A stretch of DNA of 64,000 nt from Azospirillum soli (GTDB lineage: Bacteria > Pseudomonadota > Alphaproteobacteria > Azospirillales > Azospirillaceae). Each line of letters opens with the position of its first letter. Position 1 is the first letter of the stretch. Below, one piece after another: positions 25,801 through 34,157 of this stretch. A program made the translations under genes and the position numbers. The stretch covers positions 1-64,000 of the forward strand of contig NZ_JAGINQ010000016.1 of the NCBI RefSeq assembly GCF_017876165.1. Reading direction: 5' to 3'. The notes beneath the pieces were generated by a model. That model worked only from the letters and a program-made list of their open reading frames with translations, did no database searches and was not told the DNA's origin.

Positions 25801-26006
25801 TCGAGCCGGCAGCCGACGACCAGCCGCAGCCCGTGCTCCTTGGCGGCAAGGTGTGCCCGCACCACCCCGGCCAGCGTGTTGCGGTCGGTCACCGCGATGG
25901 CCGCATGCCCGAGCGACGCGGCGGTCCGCGCCAGTTCATCCGGGTGCGACGCCCCTTCGAGGAAGCTGAAGTTCGTGGTGACCTGGAGTTCGGCGTAGGG
26001 GGTCAT
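22860..26006 (-). CDS. dnaE2: Error-prone DNA polymerase DnaE2 (ImuC)
   Basis: 1048 residues from ATG 26006 after GAGAGGGG. An N-terminal PHP domain (YAELQVTTNFSFLEGASHP) precedes the C-family polymerase core with catalytic acidic motifs PDIDVDFEHEHRERV and LKVDVLALGMLTCMH, a helix-hairpin-helix and a C-terminal OB domain (VTVVGLALVRQRPGSANGV). Length and the short C-terminus separate DnaE2 from replicative DnaE1. It performs translesion synthesis with ImuA and ImuB. A 151-bp gap holding a palindromic repeat separates it from imuB upstream. Confidence 0.95.
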   Translation of the reverse strand: MTPYAELQVTTNFSFLEGASHPDELARTAASLGHAAIAVTDRNTLAGVVRAHLAAKEHGLRLVVGCRLDLTDSGSVLAYPTDRAAYARLSRLLTLGKRRAPKGECFLGREDVLEHGRGMLFLLVPPERRDASFIHELRAWKAGLGRRLHLAASHRYRGDDARRLAWLAGLAEAERVPLVATNDVLCHSPARRQLADVLTCIREGTTIDEAGWRLSANAERHLKPGVEMARLFRHYPHAVARTVEIAEACRFSLTELCYEYPDEVAEDGRSPQETLIDLTWRGAAKRYPDGVPDKVTAALNHELGLIGQLGYAPYFLTVHDIVRYARSQDILCQGRGSAANSAVCYCLGITEIDPARFDLLFERFVSAARNEPPDIDVDFEHEHRERVIQYIYGKYGRDRAGLTATVIRYRARGAIREVGKAMGLSADLVARLSNSIWGWSREGVDEERARQYGLDPDDPRLKLTLELARELIGFPRHLSQHVGGFVITRGLLSELCPVANAAMDGRTTIEWDKDDIDALRILKVDVLALGMLTCMHRAFDLLERHYGRSLTLATVPAEDPAVYAMLSKADSLGVFQVESRAQMSMLPRLRPREFYDLVIQVAIVRPGPIQGDMVHPYLRRRNDLEPVSYPSPELEAVLHKTLGVPLFQEQAMKIAIVGAGFSPEDADRLRRAMATFRKTGLVHTFRDQFIEGMAAKGYDRAFAERCFRQIEGFGEYGFPESHAASFALLAYVSAWVKCFHPDVFAAALLNSQPMGFYAPAQIVRDAREHGVTILPPDVNRSDWDCTLEPLHPRPSGERHALRLGLRLIRGMTEDHAHALVLSRGTGYRDPYDLWRRARLPVATLERLAKADAFRSAGLDRRAALWAVKALGEQPLPLFAQLDDSGIDEPAAALPGMALGEHVVMDYGSLSLSLKAHPMDLLRDGFAGVTPADRLRAVRPGRRVTVVGLALVRQRPGSANGVIFITLEDETGIANLVIMPDVFETFRKEILSARLLAATGRVEKEGPAGEVIHLRVERLVDLTHRLNDLMGDFAPGMAVGALPEGRNFR

Positions 26007-26010
26007 GATT

Positions 26011-26140
26011 CCCCTCTCCCATCCCCGATGGGAGAGGGTGGCCCGCAGGGCCGGGTGAGGGCTAGGTTTTCCCAAGAAACCAAGCCCTCACCCTCCCGCT
26101 TCGCGGGTCCCTCCCTCTCCCGGCGGGGCCGGGCGAGGGG
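26011..26140. repeat. Palindromic repeat of a second type between imuB and dnaE2
   Basis: The ends cccctctccc and gggcgagggg form an imperfect inverted pair. Inside are catccccgatggg, ggcccgcagggcc and cccgcttcgcggg hairpins and the arms gggtgagggct / agccctcaccc. It resembles the ccctcaccc/gggtgaggg repeats seen in many Proteobacteria and differs from the gggccccca family. Confidence 0.7.
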
Positions 26141-26157
26141 ATTTGGGGCAACCCCGC

Positions 26158-27693
26158 TCACCCGAAGAACCCGTGCAGGAACCACGGGGCCGTCACGTCG
26201 GGCTGGTAGAGCCCCTGGCGGAAGACCCAGAAGCGGCGGCCGTCGGCGTCCTCGACGCGGTAATAATCGCGCACCTCTCCCTCCCGCCGCCACCATTCGG
26301 CCTCAATGCGTTCCGGCCCGTCGGCGTGGCGGACGCGGTGGACGGCGCCGCGCCAGCGGAACATCACCGGCGGGTCGTCGGGGACAGGGGCCATGGCGTC
26401 GATGGGCTCCGGCGGGGCGAGCAGCCGCACCGGGCGCGGCCGGTCGTCAGGCCATAAGACAGGGGGCCATAAAGCGGGGGGCCAAAGCGGATCGTTCGCG
26501 GCGGCCATCATCGCCGCCGCCGGTGCCACGCTGCGCTCGGGCAGCCAACTCGGCCGGGGAATGAGCCGCAGCACCGCCCGCTCGCCCAGCCGGTTGCCGA
26601 TCCGGTCCACCAACTCGCCCAGCGCCGACTCGTCGCCCGTCCCGTCCAGCCCGGTCTGCACCGCGCCCAGCGGCCCAGCCTCAGTGGTGGAGAGTACTAT
26701 CAGCTCGATGCCGGGGCCGGGTTCGATGCGTTCAAGCTTCTGCGCGAACAGGCGCATCAGCGCGCCCGCGTCGCGCACCGGACGGCTGGTGCCGATGGTG
26801 AGCGTTTGCGGCGGATCCTCCAGACGGTGATCCACCCGGTGCGTCTCCAGCAGCAGGCGGCGGGCGCCCTCCTGCGCTGCCTCCAGCCCGACGCGGAGCC
26901 TGTCCAGCAGGTGACGCACGGCGCCGGCGATGGCTTCGGGCGTCGAGATCGGCTCGGGCAGAGCGAGGCGCACGCTGTGCGGCGGCACCGGCCGGCGCGG
27001 CGACACCGGTTCGTCCAGCCGCCCGAGCGCCTGGTCGAGCCGCCGCGTCACCGCCGTCCCGAATCGGGCGGCCAGCGCGGCGCGTGGCATGGCGTGCAGA
27101 TCGCCGATGCGCCGCAGGCCCACCGCCGCCAATCCCTCCACGGCGGTGACGGGCAGGCGCAACGCGGCGACCGGCAGCAGGTCGAGGGCGGCGCGTTGCT
27201 GGGTGGCGGGGATGATGGCGTGCGTGCCGAACCGCGCCACGGCCCAGGCCGCCGCCGGGGTATCGGCCAGCGCGGCGCGCGACTCGAAGCCGGCCGCCGC
27301 CAGCCGCGCCTTCAGGTCGGCCAGCAAGGCCCGCTCGCCGCCGAACAGATGGGCGCAGCCGGTGACGTCCAACACCACCCCGTCGGTCCCGTCCGGCGCC
27401 GTCCAGGGTGTGTAGCGCGTGCACCACGCAGCGAGCCGTTCCAGCAGCCGCGCGTCCGACTCGGGTTCGGCGTCGAAGACGGCCAGAGCCGGCTCGACGG
27501 CGCGGGCGTCGGCCAGAGTCATGCCCGGCAGCACCCCGGCCGCCTCCGCCGCTTGGTTCACGGCGACGACGGTGAGCCGCCCGCACTCCGCCAGAACGGC
27601 GGCCAGCGGCCGGTCCCGCAGCTCCGGGAAACGGCGGACGTGCGCGTCGGTGGACAGCCGTGGCAGCCAAAGCGATACGATGCGCCGTGTCAT
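26158..27693 (-). CDS. imuB: ImuB, inactive Y-family polymerase homologue
   Basis: 511 residues, AAGGAGG before the ATG. The Y-family fold is recognisable (RIVSLWLPRLSTDAHVRR, VVAVNQAAEAAGVLPGMTLADARA), but the catalytic aspartates are missing: the usual D-x-D region reads SLWLPRLS and the SxDE region reads LDVTGCAHLFGG. ImuB proteins serve as adaptors linking DnaE2 and ImuA to the beta clamp. The C-terminus ends with a typical aromatic stretch (PWFLHGFFG). It is headed by its own LexA box. Confidence 0.93.
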   Translation of the reverse strand: MTRRIVSLWLPRLSTDAHVRRFPELRDRPLAAVLAECGRLTVVAVNQAAEAAGVLPGMTLADARAVEPALAVFDAEPESDARLLERLAAWCTRYTPWTAPDGTDGVVLDVTGCAHLFGGERALLADLKARLAAAGFESRAALADTPAAAWAVARFGTHAIIPATQQRAALDLLPVAALRLPVTAVEGLAAVGLRRIGDLHAMPRAALAARFGTAVTRRLDQALGRLDEPVSPRRPVPPHSVRLALPEPISTPEAIAGAVRHLLDRLRVGLEAAQEGARRLLLETHRVDHRLEDPPQTLTIGTSRPVRDAGALMRLFAQKLERIEPGPGIELIVLSTTEAGPLGAVQTGLDGTGDESALGELVDRIGNRLGERAVLRLIPRPSWLPERSVAPAAAMMAAANDPLWPPALWPPVLWPDDRPRPVRLLAPPEPIDAMAPVPDDPPVMFRWRGAVHRVRHADGPERIEAEWWRREGEVRDYYRVEDADGRRFWVFRQGLYQPDVTAPWFLHGFFG

Positions 27694-27725
27694 GCCCGTC
27701 CTCCTTCCCGCCGTTGGATTGCTCA

Positions 27726-27740
27726 GAACAAATCAAGAAC
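27726..27740 (-). promoter_or_regulatory. LexA (SOS) box upstream of imuB-dnaE2
   Basis: GAACAAATCAAGAAC (plus strand; GTTC-N7-GTTC on minus) is a perfect alphaproteobacterial LexA operator, 33 bp before the imuB start. Confidence 0.87.
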
Positions 27741-27887
27741 ATGATAGCGGCAAACAGCGGCGGAGGGGAGTCCGCACGCACGATGCACGCACATTGATCC
27801 CCGCACATTGATACACGCGTATGGGATATCGGCTGACCCCGCCTGGGGCACCTTGTCCCCATCGTGGCGGAGGACGACATTCTTGGA

Positions 27888-28409
27888 ATGAAACCGCATC
27901 CACTGTGTCTCGCCGCCGCGTTGCTGCTCGCCGCCTGCGCGACGGGGGAAATTCGGGACGAGACGCCCGGCCAAGCCCAGTCCGTCTCGCCCGTCCGCAC
28001 GCAGACCTACCTGCCGGGTGGTGAGCGCAAGACCCTGCGCCAACTCCAGGCCGAGGAGAACGCGCGGCCCGATGTGGCCCAACCCCAGGCCCAACCCCAG
28101 ATCCGGCAGAAGACCGCGCAGGCTCCGGAGCAGCCGCCGACTCAGCAGCAGCCCGCTCCACAGCGCCGCCGGGGCAGCTCCTCGCCACCGCCGCCGTCGC
28201 TCATCGAGATGCCGACGCCGCGACCGCAGCCCACCGCCCCCTCGACCGAGGCGATGACCGACCGCTTCAAGTACGACCTGATGCGTCCGGAGGTGGACCG
28301 CCTGCGCACGGAGGACGCCTTGGGCCAGCTCGACCCGCTGCAACAGCGCGACCTGATGCGCAAGCAACAGGATCTGCGCCAGTATGGGACCAGCCCGCTC
28401 GGCCGCTGA
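27888..28409 (+). CDS. Pro/Gln-rich lipoprotein, unknown function
   Basis: 173 residues from ATG 27888; an in-frame GTG at 27864 has no better signal. The lipobox LLLAAC puts the acylated Cys at residue 17. A Pro/Gln/Ser linker (about 60-120, e.g. PEQPPTQQQPAPQRRRGSS) leads to a charged helical end (RPEVDRLRTEDALGQLDPLQQRDLMRKQQDL). Envelope location follows from the lipobox; function unknown. Confidence 0.7.
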   Translation: MKPHPLCLAAALLLAACATGEIRDETPGQAQSVSPVRTQTYLPGGERKTLRQLQAEENARPDVAQPQAQPQIRQKTAQAPEQPPTQQQPAPQRRRGSSSPPPPSLIEMPTPRPQPTAPSTEAMTDRFKYDLMRPEVDRLRTEDALGQLDPLQQRDLMRKQQDLRQYGTSPLGR

Positions 28410-28500
28410 TGGGAGCGGTGATCGGTCGGTAAGCATGGTCACTTGACCCCACCCGCGCCCGCCGCCATACCGGCGCAACGGTGCGCGAAAGGGGTAGGGC

Positions 28501-29064
28501 ATGGCGGCGATCCGGTCGGTTCTTCTGGCGGTTCTTGCGATCGGGCTGACAACCGCGCCCGCGTTAGCGCGGGTGACGGTGACCGGGCCGTTCGGCACCG
28601 GCCTGACCGAGCCGGTGTGGGTCCTGCAACATCTTCTGGGCTTCCTCGCCATCGGCGTCTGGGCCGGGCAGAACGGCGGGGCCGCCGTGTGGCAGCTGCC
28701 GGTTTCCGCCCTGACGGCGGCGCTGGCCGCCGGGCTCGCCGCCCAATTCGATGTGCGCCTGCCCTATGCGGGGGAGGGGCTGGCGGCCTCCCTCATCCTG
28801 ATGGGCGTTCTGGTCGCCGCCGCCCTGCGGGTGCCGCTGGTGCTGGCGGTGCTGATCGTGGCGGTGGCCGCCGTCTTCCACGGCTACGTGCACATGGGCG
28901 GCCCGCTGTTCTGGGCCGGCTACGCGGCGGGGCTGCTGCTGGTGGCCTGCGCCGGCCTCGGCCTGTCGGCGGTTCTGGGGCAGGCGGTGTCGGCGCGGGC
29001 GGTGCAGGTGTGTGGCGGCGCGGTAGCACTCGTCGGCCTTCTTGATCTGCTGGGCACCTTTTGA
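28501..29064 (+). CDS. HupE/UreJ-family membrane protein
   Basis: 187 residues, AAAGGGG before ATG. A signal-like first segment and about six further hydrophobic segments are visible. The family motif with His near TM1 (VLQHLLGFLAIGVWAGQNGG) and the FHGYVHMGG signature fit HupE/UreJ proteins, secondary carriers implicated in Ni2+ or Co2+ uptake for hydrogenase and urease. No hydrogenase or urease gene is in the window. Confidence 0.88.
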   Translation: MAAIRSVLLAVLAIGLTTAPALARVTVTGPFGTGLTEPVWVLQHLLGFLAIGVWAGQNGGAAVWQLPVSALTAALAAGLAAQFDVRLPYAGEGLAASLILMGVLVAAALRVPLVLAVLIVAVAAVFHGYVHMGGPLFWAGYAAGLLLVACAGLGLSAVLGQAVSARAVQVCGGAVALVGLLDLLGTF

Positions 29065-29141
29065 CCCTTACCGCCTTGAAAAGCGCCGCGTGCTGGCATT
29101 TCTTGTAGAGGCGTTTCCTCAAACCGATTCCAGCAGGAAGG

Positions 29142-30239
29142 GTGGACCCGCCGGTGCCGCGCGCAGGAGCCAACACCCGCCTTTTGCCGAAAGGCCCCAG
29201 TCGCCGCCATGTTCTGGCGGGGTTGGCCGGATCCCTTCTGCTGAGCGGTTTGCCCGGCCGGCTGGCCGCGCAGGACATCCGCTATTTCCGCATCGGCACG
29301 GGCACCACGTCGGGCACCTATTTCCCGATCGGCGGTCTGATCGCCAACGCCATTTCCAACCCGCCGGGCTCGCGCCCCTGCGACCGGGGCGGCAGCTGCG
29401 GCGTGCCGGGCCTGATCGTGGTGGCGCAGGCGACGCTGGGCTCGGTCGAGAACATCGAGCTGCTGCGCTCCGGCGGCGTGGAGGCCGGGCTTGCGCAGGC
29501 CGACATCGCCTATTGGGCCTACACCGGCACCGGCACCTTCACCGGCAAGCCGCCCTTCGAGGCGCTGCGCTCCATCGGCATGCTCTATTCGGAGGCGCTT
29601 CAGCTGGTGGTCCGCGCCGACGGCGATCTGCACACCATCGCCGACCTGAAGGGCAGGGCGGTGTCGCTGGGCGAGGAGGGCTCCGGCACGCTGGTCGAGG
29701 CGCGTCAGATCCTGGACGCCTTCGGCGTGAAGGAGGCGGAGATGAAGCCCGCCTACCTGAAGCCCGGCACGGCGGCCGACCGTCTGGCGAAGAACGAGCT
29801 GGACGGCTTCTTCATGGTCGGGGGCTGGCCCGTGGCGGCGGTCAGCGACGTGGCGGCACGCGTGCCGATCCGGCTGCTGCCGTTGGACGGCGAGATGGCC
29901 GACCGCCTGCGCGCCCGGCAGCGATTCTACACGGAACTGACCATCCCCGCGGACACCTATCCCGGCGTGGCGGCCACGCCGACGCTGGGGGTCGGGGCCG
30001 AACTGCTGGTCCGCGCCGACCGCGACCCGGACCTGATCCACGGCGTGACCAAGGCGCTGTGGCACGAGAACACGCGCCGTCTGCTGATCGAAGGCCACCC
30101 GAAGGGGCGCAGCTTCGACCCGACGAAGGCCATCGCCAACGTGTCGGTCCCGCTGCACCCCGGCGCCGAGCGCTACTACCGCGAGGTCGGCCTCGCCGGC
30201 AACGCCGCCAACGAGCCGACGTCGGGTCCGTCGCAGTAG
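29142..30239 (+). CDS. TAXI-family TRAP transporter solute-binding protein
   Basis: 365 residues. A twin-arginine-like leader (SRRHVLAGLAGSLLLSG) ends near AQDIRYF. The TAXI pattern is YFRIGTGTTSGTYFPIGGLIANAIS and later VSLGEEGSGT. It would bind a carboxylate-type solute in the periplasm for a fused TRAP permease, but no permease gene is adjacent. GTG 29142 abuts AGGAAG and GTG 29154 is a plausible alternative start. Confidence 0.85.
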   Translation: MDPPVPRAGANTRLLPKGPSRRHVLAGLAGSLLLSGLPGRLAAQDIRYFRIGTGTTSGTYFPIGGLIANAISNPPGSRPCDRGGSCGVPGLIVVAQATLGSVENIELLRSGGVEAGLAQADIAYWAYTGTGTFTGKPPFEALRSIGMLYSEALQLVVRADGDLHTIADLKGRAVSLGEEGSGTLVEARQILDAFGVKEAEMKPAYLKPGTAADRLAKNELDGFFMVGGWPVAAVSDVAARVPIRLLPLDGEMADRLRARQRFYTELTIPADTYPGVAATPTLGVGAELLVRADRDPDLIHGVTKALWHENTRRLLIEGHPKGRSFDPTKAIANVSVPLHPGAERYYREVGLAGNAANEPTSGPSQ

Positions 30240-30241
30240 CC

Positions 30242-30344
30242 GGGCCCCCATCCCGACCTTCCCCCACCTTCGGCGGGGGAAGGAGAATTCTGCGCCAATT
30301 CCCTCCCCCGTGCGCAGCATGGGGGAGGGTTAGGGTGGGGGCCC
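30242..30344. repeat. GC-rich palindromic repeat, full copy
   Basis: Starts 2 bp after the TAXI gene stop and ends tgggggccc. The left hairpin is cccccaccttcggcggggg and the right has the gtgcgcagcatggggg variant loop, with ggagaattctgcgccaatt between. It lies between convergent genes, so termination is a plausible side effect. Confidence 0.85.
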
Positions 30345-30387
30345 GCCGCAGGAGCTTATCGCAGGGGGCCGCTCAAAGCGCCCCGCC

Positions 30388-31041
30388 TTAGAGCGCCTCG
30401 ACCGGGATGACCCAGGGCTCGGCCTCGGCGGCGGCGGTCCATTCCCGCATGGACGGGAGGGCGCGCACCGTCTCCGCATACTCCCGGCAGACCGCGTCCA
30501 GCTCGACCCCGTAGGTGACGAGGCGCGTCACCACCGGTGCGTACATGGCGTCGGCGATGGAGAAGCGGCCGAACAGGAACGGTCCTTCCTTTCCAAACCG
30601 CTCCCGCGTCTCGCGCCAGATCGCCGTCACGCGGGCGATGTCGGCCTCGCTGTCCGGGGTGCGGCCCACGCCGGGGCGCATGGTCTTCAGGCTCATGGGC
30701 ATGTGCGTGCGCAGACCCATGAAGCCCGAATGCATCTCCGCCGACACCGAACGCGCCACCGCGCGGGCGTGGGCGTCGTCCGGCCACAGCTTCGCCTCGG
30801 GGAAGGTTTCCGCCAGATACTCGCAGATCGCCAGGGAATCCCAGATCACGCGGTCGCCATGCTTCAGCGCGGGCACCTTGCCGGCCGGCGAATGCTCCAG
30901 AACGCGCGCCTTGCTGTCCGACTGACGGAGCGGGATCACCACCTCCGCGAACGGCTGGCCGATGTGCTTCAGCACCAGCCAGGGCCGCAGGGACCAGGAC
31001 GAGTAGGCCTTGTTGCCGATGATGAGGGTCAGGTCGGTCAT
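30388..31041 (-). CDS. Glutathione S-transferase family protein
   Basis: 217 residues. The N-terminal domain starts LTLIIGNKAYSSWSLRPWLVLKH, with the SSWS catalytic Ser region and AGKVPALKHGDRVIWDSLAICEYLAE binding the glutathione gamma-glutamyl part. This start is typical of a bacterial GST subgroup often annotated near maleylacetoacetate isomerase-like enzymes. Substrate unknown. It is divergent from the M17 aminopeptidase gene. Confidence 0.88.
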   Translation of the reverse strand: MTDLTLIIGNKAYSSWSLRPWLVLKHIGQPFAEVVIPLRQSDSKARVLEHSPAGKVPALKHGDRVIWDSLAICEYLAETFPEAKLWPDDAHARAVARSVSAEMHSGFMGLRTHMPMSLKTMRPGVGRTPDSEADIARVTAIWRETRERFGKEGPFLFGRFSIADAMYAPVVTRLVTYGVELDAVCREYAETVRALPSMREWTAAAEAEPWVIPVEAL

Positions 31042-31185
31042 CGAATGTCCCCGGTTGCAGGCGAGAGCCGGAGCATACCCGATCCCCCCTTGGGGGCAAG
31101 GTCGCCCTCATTCCCCCTTTTCAGGCCCGCCCCGGCGCGCCATCCTCCTGTCCCTGTTTTCAAAGTCAGACGAAGGACGCCCGTC

Positions 31186-32568
31186 TTGCTCGCCACCCTG
31201 CTTGCCACGGCCGGCACCGACACCGTTGCCATCACCCCGCTGACCAAAGCCGACCTGTCCGGCTGGCTGGACGCCCAGCCGCCCGCCACGGCCGCCTGGG
31301 TCAAGGCGCTGAATTTCGGGGCGGAGGCGGGCGCCACCGCCTATCTGCCGGGTGATAACGGGGCAATCGCCCGCGTGCTGGTCGGCGTCTCGGCGCTCGA
31401 CGACCTCTGGGCTTTCGCCGGCCTGCCGTCCAGCCTGCCGCCGGGCAACTACCGCATCGACGCCGATCTGGATCGCCGCGCCGCCACCCGCGCCGCGCTG
31501 GGCTGGGCGCTGGGCAGCTACCGCTTCGGCCGCTACAAGGCGTCCGACAAGACCTTCGCCAACCTGATCTGGCCGAAGAACGCCGACCATGGCGAGGTGG
31601 AGCGCGCCGCGACCGCCACCTACCTCGTGCGCGACCTCGTCAACACGCCGGCCAACGACCTCGGCCCGGCCCAGCTCGCCGAGGCCGCCGCCCTGCTGGC
31701 CGAGGAGTTCGAGGCGGGGCTGGACGTCATCGTCGGCGACGGCCTGCTCGACCGCGACTATCCGGCCATCCACGCCGTCGGCCGCGCGAGCCCCCGCGCG
31801 CCCCGGCTGATCGACCTGCGCTGGGGCCACCCGACTCACCCGAAGGTGACCATCGTCGGCAAGGGCGTGTGCTTCGACAGCGGCGGCCTGGACATCAAGC
31901 CGTCCTCGGCCATGCTGATGATGAAGAAGGACATGGGCGGGGCGGCGCACGCGCTGGCGCTCGGCCGCATGATCATGATGGCGGGGCTGCCGGTGCGCCT
32001 GCGCGTGCTGGTGCCCGCCGTGGAGAACGTCATCTCCGGCAACGCCTTCAAGCCGATGGACGTGCTGAAGACGCGCAAGGGCCTGACCGTAGAGGTCGGC
32101 AACACCGACGCCGAGGGGCGCCTGATCCTGTGCGACGCGTTGGCCGAGGCGGATTCGGAAAAGCCGGACCTCATCATCGACTTCGCCACGCTGACCGGTG
32201 CGGCGCGTGTGGCGCTCGGACCCGACCTGCCCGCGCTGCTCTGCAACGACGACGCGCTTGCCAACGACCTGCTGTCCGCTGGCGAGGCGGAGAACGACCC
32301 GCTGTGGCGCCTGCCGCTGTGGGCGCCCTACCGCAAGGGGCTGGACAGCAAGGTGGCCGACATCGGCAACGTCACAAGCAACGGCTTCGCGGGCGCCATC
32401 ACCGCCGGCCTGTTCCTGCAGGAGTTCGTGTCGAAGGAGACGCCCTGGGCGCATCTCGACACCTACGCCTGGAACGGTTCGGCCCGTCCCGGCCGGCCGG
32501 AGGGCGGGGAGGCCTTGGGCCTGCGCGCCGCCTACGCCGTGATCGCCAAGCGCTTCGGGAAGACCTGA
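31186..32568 (+). CDS. M17 leucyl aminopeptidase family protein
   Basis: 460 residues from TTG 31186, chosen for GAAGGA 9 nt upstream and the normal family length; no ATG is available nearby. The M17 signature NTDAEGRLILCDALAEAD is exact, and GKGVCFDSGGLDIKPSSAMLMMKKDMGG holds the metal and catalytic Lys residues. It removes N-terminal residues from peptides in the cytoplasm with two metal ions. Peptides imported by the ABC systems in this window would be natural substrates. Confidence 0.92.
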   Translation: MLATLLATAGTDTVAITPLTKADLSGWLDAQPPATAAWVKALNFGAEAGATAYLPGDNGAIARVLVGVSALDDLWAFAGLPSSLPPGNYRIDADLDRRAATRAALGWALGSYRFGRYKASDKTFANLIWPKNADHGEVERAATATYLVRDLVNTPANDLGPAQLAEAAALLAEEFEAGLDVIVGDGLLDRDYPAIHAVGRASPRAPRLIDLRWGHPTHPKVTIVGKGVCFDSGGLDIKPSSAMLMMKKDMGGAAHALALGRMIMMAGLPVRLRVLVPAVENVISGNAFKPMDVLKTRKGLTVEVGNTDAEGRLILCDALAEADSEKPDLIIDFATLTGAARVALGPDLPALLCNDDALANDLLSAGEAENDPLWRLPLWAPYRKGLDSKVADIGNVTSNGFAGAITAGLFLQEFVSKETPWAHLDTYAWNGSARPGRPEGGEALGLRAAYAVIAKRFGKT

Positions 32569-32710
32569 GCGGCGGAACCTGATCGGGTATGGTTAAAATT
32601 GTCACCCCCGTGCCCGCGCGCGGGGGTGGATCGGCGATTCGGAAAGGTTTAAAACGATTGCGTTACGACCGGCGGAATTGTGCGTCCGGTGATGTGGTGG
32701 AGACCGATTC

Positions 32711-33733
32711 ATGGCGCTGAAGGTTCGCGAGGACTACCGTACCCTCACCGGTCCGGAGAAGGCCGCCATCCTGATGCTGGCGCTGGGCGAGGAGCATTCC
32801 ACCAAGCTCTTTTCGATGATGGATGACGAGGAGATCAAGGAGCTGTCCCAGGTCATGGCGAACCTGGGCACGGTGTCCGCCAACATCATTGAGCGCCTGT
32901 TCGTCGAATTCGCGGAGCAGATGTCGGCCACCGGCTCGCTGGTCGGCTCGTTCGACTCGACCGAACGCCTGCTGATGAAGACCCTGCCCAAGGACAAGGT
33001 CGATCAGATCATGGAGGAAATCCGTGGTCCGGCCGGCCGAACCATGTGGGATAAGCTGGCGAACGTCAACGAATCGGTCCTCTCCAACTATCTGAAGAAC
33101 GAGTATCCGCAGACCGTCGCCGTGGTGCTGTCCAAGATCCGGCCGGAGCATGCGGGCCGCGTGCTGACCCAGCTGCCGGAAAGCTTCGCGATGGAAGTCA
33201 TTATGCGCATGCTGCGCATGGAGGCTGTGCAGAAGGAGGTTTTGGACGACGTCGAGCGCACGCTGCGCACCGAGTTCATGACCAACCTCGCCCGCACCAG
33301 CCGCCGTGACAGCCACGAGATGCTGGCGGAAATCTTCAACGGCCTGGACCGCACGACCGAGCACCGCTTCATGGCGGCCCTGGAGGAACGCAACCGCGAC
33401 AGCGCCGAGCGCATCAAGTCGCTGATGTTCACCTTCGAGGATCTGTCGAAGATGGACCCGTCCGGCGTCCAGACCCTGCTGCGCAGCGTGGACAAGCAGA
33501 AGCTCGCCACCGCCCTGAAGGGCGCGTCGGAGACGCTGAAGGACCTGTTCTTCTCCAACATGTCCGAGCGCGCCGCGAAGATCCTGCGCGAAGACATGGC
33601 GGCCATGGGGCCGGTCCGCGTCCGCGAGGTGGACGAATCGCAGATGTACATGGTCCAGCTCGCCAAGGACTTGGCTGCGCGTGGCGAAATCGTCATCGCC
33701 GAGGGTGGTGGCGAGAACGAGCTGATTTACTGA
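32711..33733 (+). CDS. fliG: Flagellar motor switch protein FliG
   Basis: 340 residues, the usual FliG length. Domains: N-terminal (about 10-100) that joins MS-ring protein FliF, middle domain with EHPQTVAVVLS-like EYPQTVAVVLSKI (about 135-150) for FliM, and the C-terminal motor domain with MFTFEDLSKMD and the charged helix DLFFSNMSERAAKILREDM that contacts the stator. No other flagellar gene is in the window, so this is an isolated copy. A terminator-like palindrome follows at 33831. Confidence 0.95.
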   Translation: MALKVREDYRTLTGPEKAAILMLALGEEHSTKLFSMMDDEEIKELSQVMANLGTVSANIIERLFVEFAEQMSATGSLVGSFDSTERLLMKTLPKDKVDQIMEEIRGPAGRTMWDKLANVNESVLSNYLKNEYPQTVAVVLSKIRPEHAGRVLTQLPESFAMEVIMRMLRMEAVQKEVLDDVERTLRTEFMTNLARTSRRDSHEMLAEIFNGLDRTTEHRFMAALEERNRDSAERIKSLMFTFEDLSKMDPSGVQTLLRSVDKQKLATALKGASETLKDLFFSNMSERAAKILREDMAAMGPVRVREVDESQMYMVQLAKDLAARGEIVIAEGGGENELIY

Positions 33734-33830
33734 CCATATTCCACTGCAGCATAGGTTGGGCCAAGTGCAGCGCGGCCCAACACCCGTTTTCGTGGCGACG
33801 AGTGTTGGGGGAACGTTCGGGGCATATTTG

Positions 33831-33852
33831 GGAACAATCGTTCCGGTTTTTT
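33831..33852 (+). terminator. Terminator-like palindrome after fliG
   Basis: GGAAC-AATC-GTTCC followed by GG and six T, 98 bp after the fliG stop. The short stem could also be an operator for the small-gene cluster that begins at 33915. Confidence 0.5.
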
Positions 33853-33914
33853 GTAGAGACTTTTTCTATTTTATGTGCATAATCGGTTGTCGCCCTTCCC
33901 TTCAGGACGACACC

Positions 33915-34157
33915 ATGCCGACCATCCATCGCCAGGACGGCTTTCGGTTCTACTTCTACAGCCATGAACCCAACGAGCCGCCACATGTACATGTGGACCG
34001 TGGCGGCGCATCGGCGAAAGCGTGGCTGACCCCGGTGTCGGTTGCCCTTAATATGGGCCACTCGGCAAAGGATCTGGCCGAGGTGCTGCGGATTGTGCGC
34101 GAGCACCGTGAGCGGTTCCTGGAGGAATGGCATGGCTTTTTCGGCACCCAAGGTTGA
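33915..34157 (+). CDS. DUF4160 family protein
   Basis: 80 residues from ATG 33915. The family start MPTIHRQDGFRFYFYSHEPNEPPHVHV is unmistakable. DUF4160 proteins usually sit beside a DUF2442 gene, as here, and the pair is often discussed as a toxin-antitoxin-like module; no activity is proven. It overlaps the DUF2442 gene by 26 bp. The upstream 80 bp are A/T-rich compared with the rest of the window. Confidence 0.88.
   Translation: MPTIHRQDGFRFYFYSHEPNEPPHVHVDRGGASAKAWLTPVSVALNMGHSAKDLAEVLRIVREHRERFLEEWHGFFGTQG

Noticed and set aside
32603..32628. Hairpin CACCCCCG/CGGGGGTG after the M17 aminopeptidase gene
   Set aside because: The stem is good but no T-run follows, so a terminator call is not justified.
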